From: Herbaspirillum sp. Sphag64
GTDB taxonomy: Bacteria > Pseudomonadota > Gammaproteobacteria > Burkholderiales > Burkholderiaceae_D
DNA: 64,000 nucleotides
NCBI RefSeq assembly: GCF_014192645.1
Contig: NZ_JACHYE010000004.1
Location: 1 to 64,000, forward strand
Reading direction: 5' to 3'
Shown: positions 9,147-17,903 of the stretch, piece by piece
How positions within the stretch are numbered: position 1 is the first letter of the stretch
How the letters are laid out: every line of letters begins with the position of its first letter
Translations under genes and position numbers: made by a program
The notes under the pieces: model-generated
Database searches by the model: none
The model's input: only the letters and a program-made list of their open reading frames with translations
What the model was told of the DNA's origin: nothing

Positions 9147-9740
9147 CTAATCGGCGCAGTCTGCGCACCAGCCTTTGATGGTCAGCTCGATTTCGTGGCT
9201 GCGAAAACCCTTGCCCAATGACTTTTGAATCGCATTCTGGAGTTGTGCTGCGGTCGTCTGGTGCTTACCCGAAGAGGGTAGGACGCTTTCCAGAAAGCCT
9301 GCTTCACCGCTACCATCGAGACAGAACACCCTTGAGCAGCGTGTGCACTTGAAGTGCCCGTGCTGATGTTGAGCCGGATTATTGCCAGGACCATGATCAT
9401 GATTACGGTGTTCGTGGTGGTCGCCACTAGTGCCTGCGTTGTAGCGGAAGATGCGGTCGTCGCTGGAAATCTTGTGCGCCAGACCAGCTTCGGTCAGGCA
9501 ATCCAGCGCCCGGTAAAGGGTAACGCGGTCCATGCCAACCAGCTTGTCCTGAATATCTTGATGTGACACCGCGCTGCGCGCCTGCAGCAGCATTGCCATG
9601 ACGCTCACACGTGCCTGCGTGACACGCACTGCGGCATCACGTAGCCTGACTTCCGCCAGCGCTTGCGCTTGGGATGGTGCCAGCTCGTGGGAAGGCATGG
9701 TCGCCTTGCTAGCGGTGATATCGGCAGATTTGGACGTCAT
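9147..9740 (-). CDS. Fur-family metalloregulator with His-rich insert (Zur-like)
   Basis: A 197-residue transcription regulator. The winged helix is at about 30-100 with the family motif RVTLYRALDCLTEAGLAHK (72-90). The dimerisation domain has the structural zinc pairs CTRC (132-135) and CADC at the C terminus. Between the domains lies a stretch with eight histidines (108-129) that typical Fur proteins lack. A zinc-uptake role (Zur) is more likely than iron, but no zinc transporter is nearby. The start could be internal, for example at Met15. It is downstream of xerC on the same strand with a gap of about 135 bases. Confidence 0.8.
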   Translation of the reverse strand: MTSKSADITASKATMPSHELAPSQAQALAEVRLRDAAVRVTQARVSVMAMLLQARSAVSHQDIQDKLVGMDRVTLYRALDCLTEAGLAHKISSDDRIFRYNAGTSGDHHEHRNHDHGPGNNPAQHQHGHFKCTRCSRVFCLDGSGEAGFLESVLPSSGKHQTTAAQLQNAIQKSLGKGFRSHEIELTIKGWCADCAD

Positions 9741-9875
9741 GCGTGTTGCGAAAATAAGTTAAGACCGGGTGAGCAGGTGTGATGTCTGGCAGGCTAAGCG
9801 GGATGGCACAGCGCAAGTCGAATTATGCCCCAATTTGCAGGTGCGGGCTGTTGTTGCACGCTACGGCATTACCGT

Positions 9876-10853
9876 CTACTTCGGCGGGACCTTCTTTGCA
9901 CGTGGATGGGCGGCATCATAGACTTGCGCGAGGCGTTGAAAGTCGAGTGAGGTATAGACCTGGGTGGCGGTAATGGAGGCGTGCCCCAGCAATTCCTGCA
10001 CCGCGCGCAGATCGCCTGAGCCTTGCAGCAAATGTGATGCAAATGAATGTCGCAAGACATGTGGGTGCACATTGGTTGCCATGCCGAGCGCCTGTGCATG
10101 CGCCTTGAGTCGTAATTGCGCAACCCGCACCGACATGCGCGTCCCTCTCTCACTCAGAAACAGTGCGTGTGGATCGCCATCGGCATGTCGAGCGAGGATG
10201 CTTGCACGCCCTTCGAGCCACTGCTTGATCGCATCTATTGCAGCTTGCCCGACAGGCACGCTACGCATCTTGCTGCCTTTGCCGGTGACCGTAACTTCGT
10301 GGTTGTCCAGATCGATCCAGCCCAGCGACGAGTAGTTGTTTTCCTGGTGGAAGCGCACATCCAGCCCAACCAGCTCCGAGACCCGCAGACCGCTCGAATA
10401 AAGCAGTTCGAACATGGCGCGATTGCAGCGTTGCAGCGTCTCGTCCTCGGCCTTGAGGGGATTGCCATGGGATACCAGATGAACTGCATCATCCGCGGCC
10501 AGCGCCTTGGGCAGTGGTTTTGTCTTTTTTGGGGCTTTGACGCCGTCAACCGGATTCGATGGCAGGTCGCGTTGCTCTGAGAGCCAGTCGTAGAAGCCGC
10601 GCCATGCGGAGAGCTTGCGTGCAATCGAGCGTGCATTCAAGCCTTTGGCGTGTAACTGTGCGGCGAATTTGCGGATCTGGACATGTTTGACGGCGTACAT
10701 GTCGATTGCCATGGAGTGGCACAGAGAAAGCAGTTCCTGCAGATCTCGGGCGTAATTGGAGATCGTGTGCGGTGACAGCATGCGCTGATGTTGTAGGCTG
10801 TCGAGATAAGCTGATAAAACCAGTCGGTTATCGTCAGCATTGGTATCCTGCAT
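9876..10853 (-). CDS. xerC: Tyrosine recombinase XerC
   Basis: Site-specific recombinase that resolves chromosome dimers at dif together with XerD. The 325-residue product has an N-terminal SAM-like core-binding domain (about 12-95) and a catalytic domain with Arg157 (SGLRVSEL), Lys192 (GKGSK), His265 and Arg268 (HVLRHS), His291 and the nucleophile Tyr300. AGGAG four bases before the ATG at 10853 supports this start over the upstream in-frame codon at 10892. It follows the DUF484 gene, the usual pairing in Proteobacteria. Confidence 0.94.
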   Translation of the reverse strand: MQDTNADDNRLVLSAYLDSLQHQRMLSPHTISNYARDLQELLSLCHSMAIDMYAVKHVQIRKFAAQLHAKGLNARSIARKLSAWRGFYDWLSEQRDLPSNPVDGVKAPKKTKPLPKALAADDAVHLVSHGNPLKAEDETLQRCNRAMFELLYSSGLRVSELVGLDVRFHQENNYSSLGWIDLDNHEVTVTGKGSKMRSVPVGQAAIDAIKQWLEGRASILARHADGDPHALFLSERGTRMSVRVAQLRLKAHAQALGMATNVHPHVLRHSFASHLLQGSGDLRAVQELLGHASITATQVYTSLDFQRLAQVYDAAHPRAKKVPPK

Positions 10854-10906
10854 GGCACTCCTGGTATCGATGGCGCTCACACAGGATTCCAAAAATCAGT
10901 GAGTGC

Positions 10907-11575
10907 TCAGTGTTGCAGACAAGACAGTGCGGCGCTGGCGGTTTCTGCGATACGACTCAAAAAATCGGTGCCCATGTCGTCGGTGAAGCGACTGGCATCT
11001 GCCGAACCCAGAACCAGCAGGCCAAATGCCTGCGGTGCTGCGCCGACCCGCAACGGCAATAGTGCCAACGATTTGATGGCAGCTGCATCTTCCAGCCAGC
11101 CAGCGGCATCGATATCGTTGTTTGCGCCGCAAAATGGCTTGCTCAGGCCATCAGCAAAGGTGCGCGTCGTATCTGATGCAGGCATATTGAACCATTGACC
11201 TTCATGGCGACCATGGATATTCCAGAGGCGCAAGGTCACTTGCGGCACATCAAATATGGTTTGTAGCTGACTGATTAAGGTCTGTGGCAGGTCGCTGTCA
11301 TTGCGTGCCAGCAGCAAGGCCCGTGTCCAGGCTTGAAACTTGTTGCTGATGTCTTCGTTTTCTTGCGCATGGCGCAGCATATCGGCGACATGTATTTCCT
11401 GTACCTTGATCTTCTCGCGCAGAATTTCCATCTGCCGCTCCTGCAAGGAGATGGCGCGACCCATCAATGGACTAGTGAGCCGGATCCGGCCGAGTAATTC
11501 AGCATGCTCTTCAAAGAAATGCGGATGATCGAGCAGATATTCGGCGATTGAATCGGAGTCCAGTTGGGTGGTCAT
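10907..11575 (-). CDS. DUF484 family protein
   Basis: A 222-residue cytoplasmic protein. DUF484 is a GAF-like domain found next to xerC and dapF in many Proteobacteria; the function is unknown. The N terminus SDSIAEYLLDHPHFFEEHAELL is the family signature. It is followed by a coiled-coil-prone segment (ISLQERQMEILREKIK) and the GAF-like core. The frame is open to 11737, but that would read through the hairpin at 11717-11746; the ATG at 11575 fits the family. The usual upstream partner dapF is here separated by about 3.5 kb. Confidence 0.85.
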   Translation of the reverse strand: MTTQLDSDSIAEYLLDHPHFFEEHAELLGRIRLTSPLMGRAISLQERQMEILREKIKVQEIHVADMLRHAQENEDISNKFQAWTRALLLARNDSDLPQTLISQLQTIFDVPQVTLRLWNIHGRHEGQWFNMPASDTTRTFADGLSKPFCGANNDIDAAGWLEDAAAIKSLALLPLRVGAAPQAFGLLVLGSADASRFTDDMGTDFLSRIAETASAALSCLQH

Positions 11576-11716
11576 GTGCGGTACGAAGTCTTGTTGAGCT
11601 GCTGTGGTGCGCCAGCGGGCGCACAATATCGCGAGATTATCTACGCTATCGAGCATGCTGACAACTGAAACTACAGCTGTTCCTGGCCATAGGGAAAATT
11701 TCTCGCCCAAAGCAAA

Positions 11717-11746
11717 CGGGCTTACATGATTGCTCATGTAAGCCCG
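11717..11746 (-). terminator. Perfect 12-bp stem-loop after the porin gene
   Basis: CGGGCTTACATG (11717-11728) pairs perfectly with CATGTAAGCCCG (11735-11746) around a six-base loop, 60 bases past the porin stop. On the minus strand it is followed by a broken T-rich run (TTTGCTTT), so it likely ends porin transcription and may stabilise the mRNA. Confidence 0.65.
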
Positions 11747-11806
11747 TAGCGTTTAACTCAAGTTCTGATTCTGACGCACAAGGCGTCAGAGGTTCAGAGG
11801 CTTAAA

Positions 11807-13033
11807 TTAGAACTTGTGACGAACGCCGACTGCAACGGCTGTTTGGTTAGTACCGCCGCCAGTTGCATCAACCACGCCTGGGTTGTACAGGTTGGAGGAG
11901 TGCACGTAACCCAGGAATGCATAAACGTCAGTACGTTGCGACAGGTTATAGTCGGTACCCAAGCTAACTTGTGTAACCTTGCCATTAGTACCTACGCCGT
12001 CAAACTGTGCGCTTGCGTAGTCAACAGCTGCCAACAGCTTCAGAGCTGCAGACAGCGAGTACGCAGTACCGATTTCATACGCATTGACTTTCTTTGCGTT
12101 AGCCAGTGTTGCGTTGGAGTTTGTTGCCAGGCTAGTAGTCGATGTTGCCAGGCTGGTGAACACGGAAGTAGTGCCACCGTTTACGACTGTGCCTTCAACG
12201 TTCAGAGGCTGCTTGACTTGCGACCAGTTAGCATACACACGTGCTGGGCCAACTTGGTAGCTGCCAACCAGAGTGAACACCTTCTGTGCTGTGCTGCCAG
12301 CGTTACCAGCAGAGTAGATCGGTGTAGTTGTGGTTGTCGATGTCAAGCTGGTGTCAGCTGTGTTCGCGTTAGTAGCACCAACCTTCGATTGGTAGTAAGT
12401 TGCGCCCAGAGCCAGAGGACCGTTCACATACGAACCACCGAAGCTGAATGCTTGACCGTCAGAAGTTTGGCCTGCTTGTTCACCGAAACCATACAGTGCA
12501 GTAGCTGTGAAGCCGCTGATTGCGTTGGTTGTGTAGCTGATCGAATTGTTGGTACGTGTACCTTGCAGACGATCCAGGTTGGAACCGGAGTTACCAACGA
12601 AGCCACCGAAGTCGTTCACAGCGGTGTAGGCGCTGATGGTGTCGTTCCAGTCAGTTTGACGACCAACCAACACAGTACCGAAAGTGGTGCTGGAGAAACC
12701 AACGTTGGACTTACGACGGAACAGAGTTGGGGAACCACCGTTGGCGTTGTTCAGAGCGCCAGTGTCGCTGTAGAAGCCAGCTTCCAGATTGAAGACTGCG
12801 CTCAGACCGCCGCCCAGATCTTCAGCGCCCTTGAAACCCAGACGCGAACCTTGGATGTTGCTGGAGCCGGAGTTCACCGAGAACTTGCTGCCAGTAACAC
12901 CAGTAGTGCCAGCTGCCGAGTTTTCGTAAGTAACGTTAGTATCGATGATACCGTAGATTGTGACGGAGCTTTGAGCGTGTGCAACACCTGCGAACGCGCC
13001 GAATACGGCCAATGCGAGCAGCGATTTTTTCAT
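11807..13033 (-). CDS. Gram-negative general porin (Burkholderiales type)
   Basis: A 408-residue outer-membrane trimeric beta-barrel porin. It has a 20-residue signal peptide ending AHA-Q, then the family-typical first strand SSVTIYGIIDTNVTYEN. The loop with the YTAVNDFGGF pattern (constriction loop 3) follows, and the C-terminal strand ends in Phe (AVGVRHKF), as needed for BAM recognition. AGAAGGATG precedes the ATG. Codon use is strongly biased, as in highly expressed genes, and this creates a 420-codon antisense open frame that is not a gene. The substrate is probably non-specific small anions or solutes. Confidence 0.93.
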   Translation of the reverse strand: MKKSLLALAVFGAFAGVAHAQSSVTIYGIIDTNVTYENSAAGTTGVTGSKFSVNSGSSNIQGSRLGFKGAEDLGGGLSAVFNLEAGFYSDTGALNNANGGSPTLFRRKSNVGFSSTTFGTVLVGRQTDWNDTISAYTAVNDFGGFVGNSGSNLDRLQGTRTNNSISYTTNAISGFTATALYGFGEQAGQTSDGQAFSFGGSYVNGPLALGATYYQSKVGATNANTADTSLTSTTTTTPIYSAGNAGSTAQKVFTLVGSYQVGPARVYANWSQVKQPLNVEGTVVNGGTTSVFTSLATSTTSLATNSNATLANAKKVNAYEIGTAYSLSAALKLLAAVDYASAQFDGVGTNGKVTQVSLGTDYNLSQRTDVYAFLGYVHSSNLYNPGVVDATGGGTNQTAVAVGVRHKF

Positions 13034-13413
13034 TTGACATCCTTCTATAAAAATAGTCTTGAGGATCCGTACATCTAGTCGGATGGTGTGACATTAAGGG
13101 TTCTCATTCCTTATGGCCTCAGATTGGTCGTTTGGATCGCAGAGTTTTGGTTGAAATTCCTAATCTTGCCCGGGAGTGTTGTTTTTTTCTAACGTTCTGG
13201 CCGTTGAGGCAACACATTTGAGCTCGTCTTTGTGTTTTTTACAAAGAGGGCAGGTATCTGTCGTATCTGTTGTCATTTCAATCATCGCATCAAGTTTTGG
13301 ATCTTGAATTGTTGTTTTAAAGCTCCACTTATGGCACTGAAATCAGGAATAAAAAAAATATAGTGATTTATGAGTGATAATTTTTTCCTTTCAGAGCAAG
13401 GTTGAATTGGTTT
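13034..13413. promoter_or_regulatory. Divergent intergenic region, porin / Sel1-repeat gene
   Basis: 380 bases with no credible gene. The half next to the porin holds its leader with ribosome-binding site AGAAGGATG. The half next to the Sel1 gene is AT-rich (long A and T runs near 13350-13390). A short inverted repeat TTTGT...ACAAA sits near 13232-13248. No promoter matched well enough to place. Confidence 0.4.
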
Positions 13414-14994
13414 ATGGCGAGTCGTGAAGATCTGGCAACTATTCGTGCAGCACGCGCTGGTGGCGCAGCGGCGCAATTGGCACTGGGGCAGCGTTACTTG
13501 TTTGGTGGCAATGGTTTGCCGCAGAGTTTTGCTACTGCGCTGCATTGGCTGGAGCGCGCTGCCAGACAAGGTGTGTCAGATGCATGGATGGCCATTGGGG
13601 AACATGTTCCTTATGAAGTTGTGCTGCAACTGCCGCAACCGATGGAGTTGCTCATCTGGTATGAGCGCGCCTTTGATTCCGGAATGAAGGCGGCGGGAAT
13701 GATATTCGCCCGGGTTGTTCTGGCTAACCGGGGGCATCCGGCCGCCCAGGCAATGTTGGGTAAGGCAATCAAAATACTGGAAGCCGAGGCCCATGCAGGA
13801 AATCCAGATGCCCAATGGTTGTTGTCTCAGCAGCAAGTCATGCAGGCGCTGGATCATCCTCAGCAACCCAATGTCAATCCCGCTGGCGCCGTGGTGGCCA
13901 CTGAGTGGGCGCAGAAAGCAGCCGATGCAGGTATTGGTGCAGCGCAACTGGCATTGGCAGACGCGGCTTGGCAGCGGGGTGACCGAAAAGATTTCATTCG
14001 TCGGGCACGACCTTTGGGGCGTGCGTTACTGGCGCAATATACTAACGAGCTAACGCAACTGAATGCGCCATCGGAGGCGCTTGCCGCAAGTCTTGGTGAG
14101 GACAATATCGTATTGTTGTCACGGTTGTCACTGGCGGTTGATACGATGGAGGACGGCTGCATTGATGAGTTCCAGCAATTGCTGGAGCTTGCTGCTTATG
14201 CTGATGACAAGACGGCACAGTTGTCGCTTGGATTATTTTATGCGCGCATGAGTGAGGATGGTGGAAAGGCGTTTGCTGCTTGTGGTTCTGCTAATTACAA
14301 AAAAGCAATTCGTTGGCTCACGCATGCAGGCGAGCGAGGCATTGCAACGGCCTGGTTCGCTCTGTCACGTATCTATCTCAAGCCTGAGTTTTCTCAACGC
14401 AATCTTGCCGATGCGCAGCATTATCTTGAGCGCGCTGCAGAAATGGGGCATGCACAGTCACAGTTGGAATGTGGCAATACGGCATGGCGCAATCGTCGCG
14501 ATGATCCGGTCAATGATGTGCGTGCGGTGTATTGGTTGCAAAAAGCGGCAGCGCAGGAGAGCGTCGAGGCCCGCCAGCTATTGTTCAAGATTGCAGACCG
14601 TCCTGCTCCGGCGGCATGGGCGGTGGAAGGGCGACGCGCGATGACCAGGGAATTTTTGGCGGCTTATCCATTTCTTGTGGCTCGACTTGAGTTGGCGGCA
14701 TTATTTGGCTTGAGTCGTCCGGAAGCGTTGTTGATTGATCTGAAACGAGCCGATTGTGGGCATTGTCTGGTCGTCGATATTCGCGATCACTATGCACGCA
14801 GCAAGCGACGCCTGATTCTGGTTGAGACGGGGGAGGAGCGTCAGGTGCTTAATCGCATCGGTCGCTTGTTTGAGGACGTCGACTGCAGCCTGAGCGGGCC
14901 CGAGGGTAATTATCGTCAGCGTATGTATCGTCTGAAAACCGCCATGCCTCAGGACCTAGATGAGCAGGAAGATGATCTGGTCGAAGAGTCCTGA
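13414..14994 (+). CDS. Sel1-repeat (tetratricopeptide-like) protein with unknown C-terminal domain
   Basis: A 526-residue protein without signal peptide. Residues about 20-390 hold a series of Sel1-like repeats, each with an A..LG..Y..G and A..W...AA..G pattern (for example LALGQRYLFGG, AIRWLTHAGERG, AQHYLERAAEMGHAQSQ). Such alpha-solenoids are protein-interaction scaffolds. The last 120 residues are not a repeat and contain the segment DLKRADCGHCLVVDIRDHY, which I cannot assign. I chose the ATG at 13414 over an in-frame TTG at 13402. It stands alone on the plus strand between minus-strand genes, interrupting the usual dapF-DUF484 neighbourhood. Confidence 0.78.
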   Translation: MASREDLATIRAARAGGAAAQLALGQRYLFGGNGLPQSFATALHWLERAARQGVSDAWMAIGEHVPYEVVLQLPQPMELLIWYERAFDSGMKAAGMIFARVVLANRGHPAAQAMLGKAIKILEAEAHAGNPDAQWLLSQQQVMQALDHPQQPNVNPAGAVVATEWAQKAADAGIGAAQLALADAAWQRGDRKDFIRRARPLGRALLAQYTNELTQLNAPSEALAASLGEDNIVLLSRLSLAVDTMEDGCIDEFQQLLELAAYADDKTAQLSLGLFYARMSEDGGKAFAACGSANYKKAIRWLTHAGERGIATAWFALSRIYLKPEFSQRNLADAQHYLERAAEMGHAQSQLECGNTAWRNRRDDPVNDVRAVYWLQKAAAQESVEARQLLFKIADRPAPAAWAVEGRRAMTREFLAAYPFLVARLELAALFGLSRPEALLIDLKRADCGHCLVVDIRDHYARSKRRLILVETGEERQVLNRIGRLFEDVDCSLSGPEGNYRQRMYRLKTAMPQDLDEQEDDLVEES

Positions 14995-15098
14995 GCACAG
15001 AGTGTTCTGAAGCGTCTTCTATCTCGTGTATCCAGCTTATATTTATATATATGAGACTGGCTCGCTCGATTCAAAGCGAAATGTTCCAGTCGCAATTT

Positions 15099-15950
15099 TT
15101 AGAGCTCAATTTCGCCTTCGAATACCGACACCGCAGGCCCTGTCATCATGACCGGGCTACCTGGTCCCGCCCAATTGATGACCAACTCGCCGCCATGGGT
15201 CTGGACCGCAACCGGCGACGTGAGAACGCCACGCAGAACTCCTGCAACAACTGCCGCGCAGGCCCCGGTACCACAAGCCAGCGTTTCTCCAGCGCCCCGC
15301 TCATAGACGCGTAGATTGATGTGATGCGCATCGACAATTTGCATGAAGCCTGCATTGACGCGTTTGGGGAAGCGGGGATGGCGCTCAATGACGGGGCCGT
15401 CGATCAGCACCGGCGCTGCCTCACTATCCTCCACGATCTGTACTGCGTGCGGGTTGCCCATGGAAATGACTGAAATCAAGGTCGTCTTGCCATTGATCTC
15501 TAGCGGCCATAAAGCGTCTCGCTGCTGCTGCGTGCTGCTTAGTCCGCTCGCATCGAAAGGGACGTCGGGGGGATTTAGTATTGGTGCACCCATGTCAACT
15601 GTGACTCTGCCATCCTCCTCCAGCATGGGCTCAATCACGCCTGACATGGTTTCGACGCGGATCACGCGCTTGTCTGTCAATCCCTTGTCGCTGACAAAGC
15701 GCGCAAACGCACGTGCGCCGTTGCCGCATTGCTCGACTTCACCACCGTCGGCATTGTAGATGCGATAACGAAAATCAATGCCCGCTGCTTGCGGTTTTTC
15801 AACGACCAGCATCTGATCAGCGCCGATGCCAAAGCGTCGGTCGGCAATAAACTTCCATTGATCAGCGCTCAGATTGATGTGTTGATGGATAGCATCAACG
15901 ACAACGAAATCGTTGCCGGCGCCGTGCATTTTTGTGAATTTGATTTTCAT
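15099..15950 (-). CDS. dapF: Diaminopimelate epimerase
   Basis: Interconverts LL- and meso-diaminopimelate for lysine and peptidoglycan synthesis. The 283-residue product has the two catalytic cysteines in their motifs: Cys75 in EQCGNGAR and Cys226 in ACGTGACA. The N terminus [19 protein letters not shown] is the family start. It is 19 bases downstream of the second acyltransferase gene on the same strand, so co-transcription with the two acyltransferase genes is likely. Confidence 0.96.
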   Translation of the reverse strand: MKIKFTKMHGAGNDFVVVDAIHQHINLSADQWKFIADRRFGIGADQMLVVEKPQAAGIDFRYRIYNADGGEVEQCGNGARAFARFVSDKGLTDKRVIRVETMSGVIEPMLEEDGRVTVDMGAPILNPPDVPFDASGLSSTQQQRDALWPLEINGKTTLISVISMGNPHAVQIVEDSEAAPVLIDGPVIERHPRFPKRVNAGFMQIVDAHHINLRVYERGAGETLACGTGACAAVVAGVLRGVLTSPVAVQTHGGELVINWAGPGSPVMMTGPAVSVFEGEIEL

Positions 15951-15969
15951 GAATCAATTATAGAGCGGT

Positions 15970-16851
15970 CTATTCGTCTTTGCCGTAGACGTTGGGCGTG
16001 CCTGGAGGGTGCGTCTTGAAACGTTTGTGCGCCCAGAAATATTCGCTAGGTGCTTCGAGTACGCGCTCCTCAATGAAGGCATTCATGCGTCGTGTGGCAG
16101 CCACAATGTCATCGCCGGGATAGTTCTCCCATGCGGGATAAAACGTGGTTTTCCAACCCTTGTAGTTGGGAAGGAAAGTGGTGATGGCCGGGACGACATT
16201 TGCCTGCGTGGCAGCGGCAATACGCGCAGTAGCGGTCAAGGTCGCAGCAGGAACGCCGAAGAAAGGCACAAACTCGGCGTCACGCAGGCCAAAATCCATA
16301 TCCGGCAGCATGATGAATGGCAGGCCGTCGCGCATGGCGCGGATAATAGGTTTGACTCCCTTCTCGCGCGACAGCAATGTGACCGGGCGGAAGCGCGAGC
16401 GTCCTTTCAGCAAGGCCTGATCAACGATCTGATTCTGTTGTTTGGCATAGATGGTGCAGACCGAGAAGTCGGAATTGAGCACCAGCGCAATGCCAGGAAT
16501 TTCCAGGCAGACAAAGTGCGGGCAGAGCAAAATGGTTGGGCCGGACTTGAGGGTATCCAGCGGGACGGCAGGTTCCACCTTGATCAGTCTTTTCAGTCGC
16601 GCTTCAGATGCCCACCAGAGAATGCCTCGCTCCAGCGCGCTACGCGCATAAGCCTGAAAATGTCCTTTGGCGATCGCAACACGTTCGGCTTCTGTCTTGT
16701 CGGGAAAGCACAGGCGCAAATTGGTCAGTGTAATGTGCCGCCGTGGCTTCATGATGATGAACAGCAAACTTCCCAGCGCTTCTCCAAGTCTGCCCAGAAT
16801 GGGCAATGGTAGCCAGTGCAGCAGCCACATCATGGCAAGTAATGCTCTCAT
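15970..16851 (-). CDS. Lipid A biosynthesis acyltransferase (LpxL/HtrB family), copy 2
   Basis: Late acyltransferase that adds a secondary acyl chain to Kdo2-lipid IVA at the inner membrane. The 293-residue product has one N-terminal membrane segment and the catalytic HX4E motif in CPHFVCLEIPG. Further conserved blocks are LLPDMDFGLRD and an FVPFFGVPAATL segment. It overlaps the upstream homologue by ATGA (16848-16851), so the two are translationally coupled. Which of the pair adds which chain cannot be told from sequence. Confidence 0.9.
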   Translation of the reverse strand: MRALLAMMWLLHWLPLPILGRLGEALGSLLFIIMKPRRHITLTNLRLCFPDKTEAERVAIAKGHFQAYARSALERGILWWASEARLKRLIKVEPAVPLDTLKSGPTILLCPHFVCLEIPGIALVLNSDFSVCTIYAKQQNQIVDQALLKGRSRFRPVTLLSREKGVKPIIRAMRDGLPFIMLPDMDFGLRDAEFVPFFGVPAATLTATARIAAATQANVVPAITTFLPNYKGWKTTFYPAWENYPGDDIVAATRRMNAFIEERVLEAPSEYFWAHKRFKTHPPGTPNVYGKDE

Positions 16852-17711
16852 GACCGCACTCCAGTTGTGTCTGTTGTGCCTGGCGGGGTCACGCCCGGCG
16901 GTGTCTTGTAGCGGTTATAGCTCCAGATGTATTGCGCCGGGCAGCGTGAAATCAGTTTTTCCATTGCAAGGTTGATGGCGCGCGCCTGTTCTTCCTGTGT
17001 GCTGCCGAGAACCTCATCAAATGCGACGAAACGGATCACGAAACCGCGCCCCCAGGAAAGTCGTTCTCCATAGGTAAGAATGATTGGCGCACCGCTCATC
17101 TGATGCATCTTGGCCGACAGCGTCATCGTGTACGCGGGCTTGCCAAAAAAATCCGCCCATACGCCTTCACCGTTCTGTGGCACCTGATCCGGCAGCAGCC
17201 CGATTGCCTTGCCACTCTTCAACGCTTTCAGCAAGATACGTACGCCAGACAAGTTGGCCGCTGCGAGATGGAGATTGGGGCGCGCGCGCGCGCCTTCAAT
17301 CAAAGGTTTGAGCGCAGCCTTGCGTGGCGGACGATACAAGGCAGTCAGAGAGGTTTGCTGAGCAATAACCTGTGCCGTGATTTCGAAGCAGCCCAGATGC
17401 GGGGTCAGGAAAATCACGCCGGTGCTGCGATCAAGCGCAGCTTGCGCGAGTTCCCAGTTATCAATGCGCGCCGCACGCAGCACGCGTTCTGGTGAGGCGC
17501 ACCATATGAATGGGAGTTCGAAGATGCCTTTGCCGGCCTCGTTGACCGCAGGTATTAAATGTTGCCGGTAACCAGCACGTGCAAGATTCTCATTCAGTCT
17601 TTTGCGATAGGACGGTGATGCCAGATAGACAAGCCAGCCGATGCAGATCCCGATGACGTGAAGTATGGGGAGTGGGAAATAGGAGAGCAGACGAAATAGA
17701 GAAACGATCAT
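16848..17711 (-). CDS. Lipid A biosynthesis acyltransferase (LpxL/HtrB family), copy 1
   Basis: A 287-residue paralogue of the following gene, with an N-terminal hydrophobic helix and the HX4E catalytic motif in TPHLGCFEITAQ. LLPDQVPQNGEGVWADFFG corresponds to the second conserved block. The frame is open to 17876, but the ATG at 17711 (MIVSLFRLLSYFP) gives the standard start. It is the first gene of a likely operon with the second acyltransferase gene and dapF. It is divergent from metK across a 192-base spacer. Confidence 0.9.
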   Translation of the reverse strand: MIVSLFRLLSYFPLPILHVIGICIGWLVYLASPSYRKRLNENLARAGYRQHLIPAVNEAGKGIFELPFIWCASPERVLRAARIDNWELAQAALDRSTGVIFLTPHLGCFEITAQVIAQQTSLTALYRPPRKAALKPLIEGARARPNLHLAAANLSGVRILLKALKSGKAIGLLPDQVPQNGEGVWADFFGKPAYTMTLSAKMHQMSGAPIILTYGERLSWGRGFVIRFVAFDEVLGSTQEEQARAINLAMEKLISRCPAQYIWSYNRYKTPPGVTPPGTTDTTGVRS

Positions 17712-17753
17712 ACGTGCCGGGAGTAGGTGTGCCGGATCAGGAATTCCCTGAAA

Positions 17754-17782
17754 TTGCCGAAAAATTTCAAGAGGCGTAAAAT
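17754..17782 (+). promoter_or_regulatory. Candidate sigma-70 promoter of metK
   Basis: TTGCCG (17754-17759) and TAAAAT (17777-17782) are separated by exactly 17 bases, about 120 bases before the metK ATG. The -10 matches consensus at five of six positions, the -35 at four. Confidence 0.45.
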
Positions 17783-17903
17783 AGCATGAAAGCCGTCGAG
17801 TTAATGACAACTTGCGAGACGGGATATAAATTTCGCTAAAGCGTCGCAGGCTCGAAGATGTAGTCGCGACAGACATAAACCCATCTTTCCCTCAGGAGCC
17901 TGC

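Noticed and set aside
11816-13078. 420-codon open frame antisense to the porin gene
   Set aside because: Cys-rich, no family features, lies fully opposite a clear porin; explained by the porin's biased codon use.
17712-17903. SAM riboswitch in the metK leader
   Set aside because: No recognisable SAM-I, SAM-II or SAM-IV core; only a promoter-like pair and short repeats are visible.
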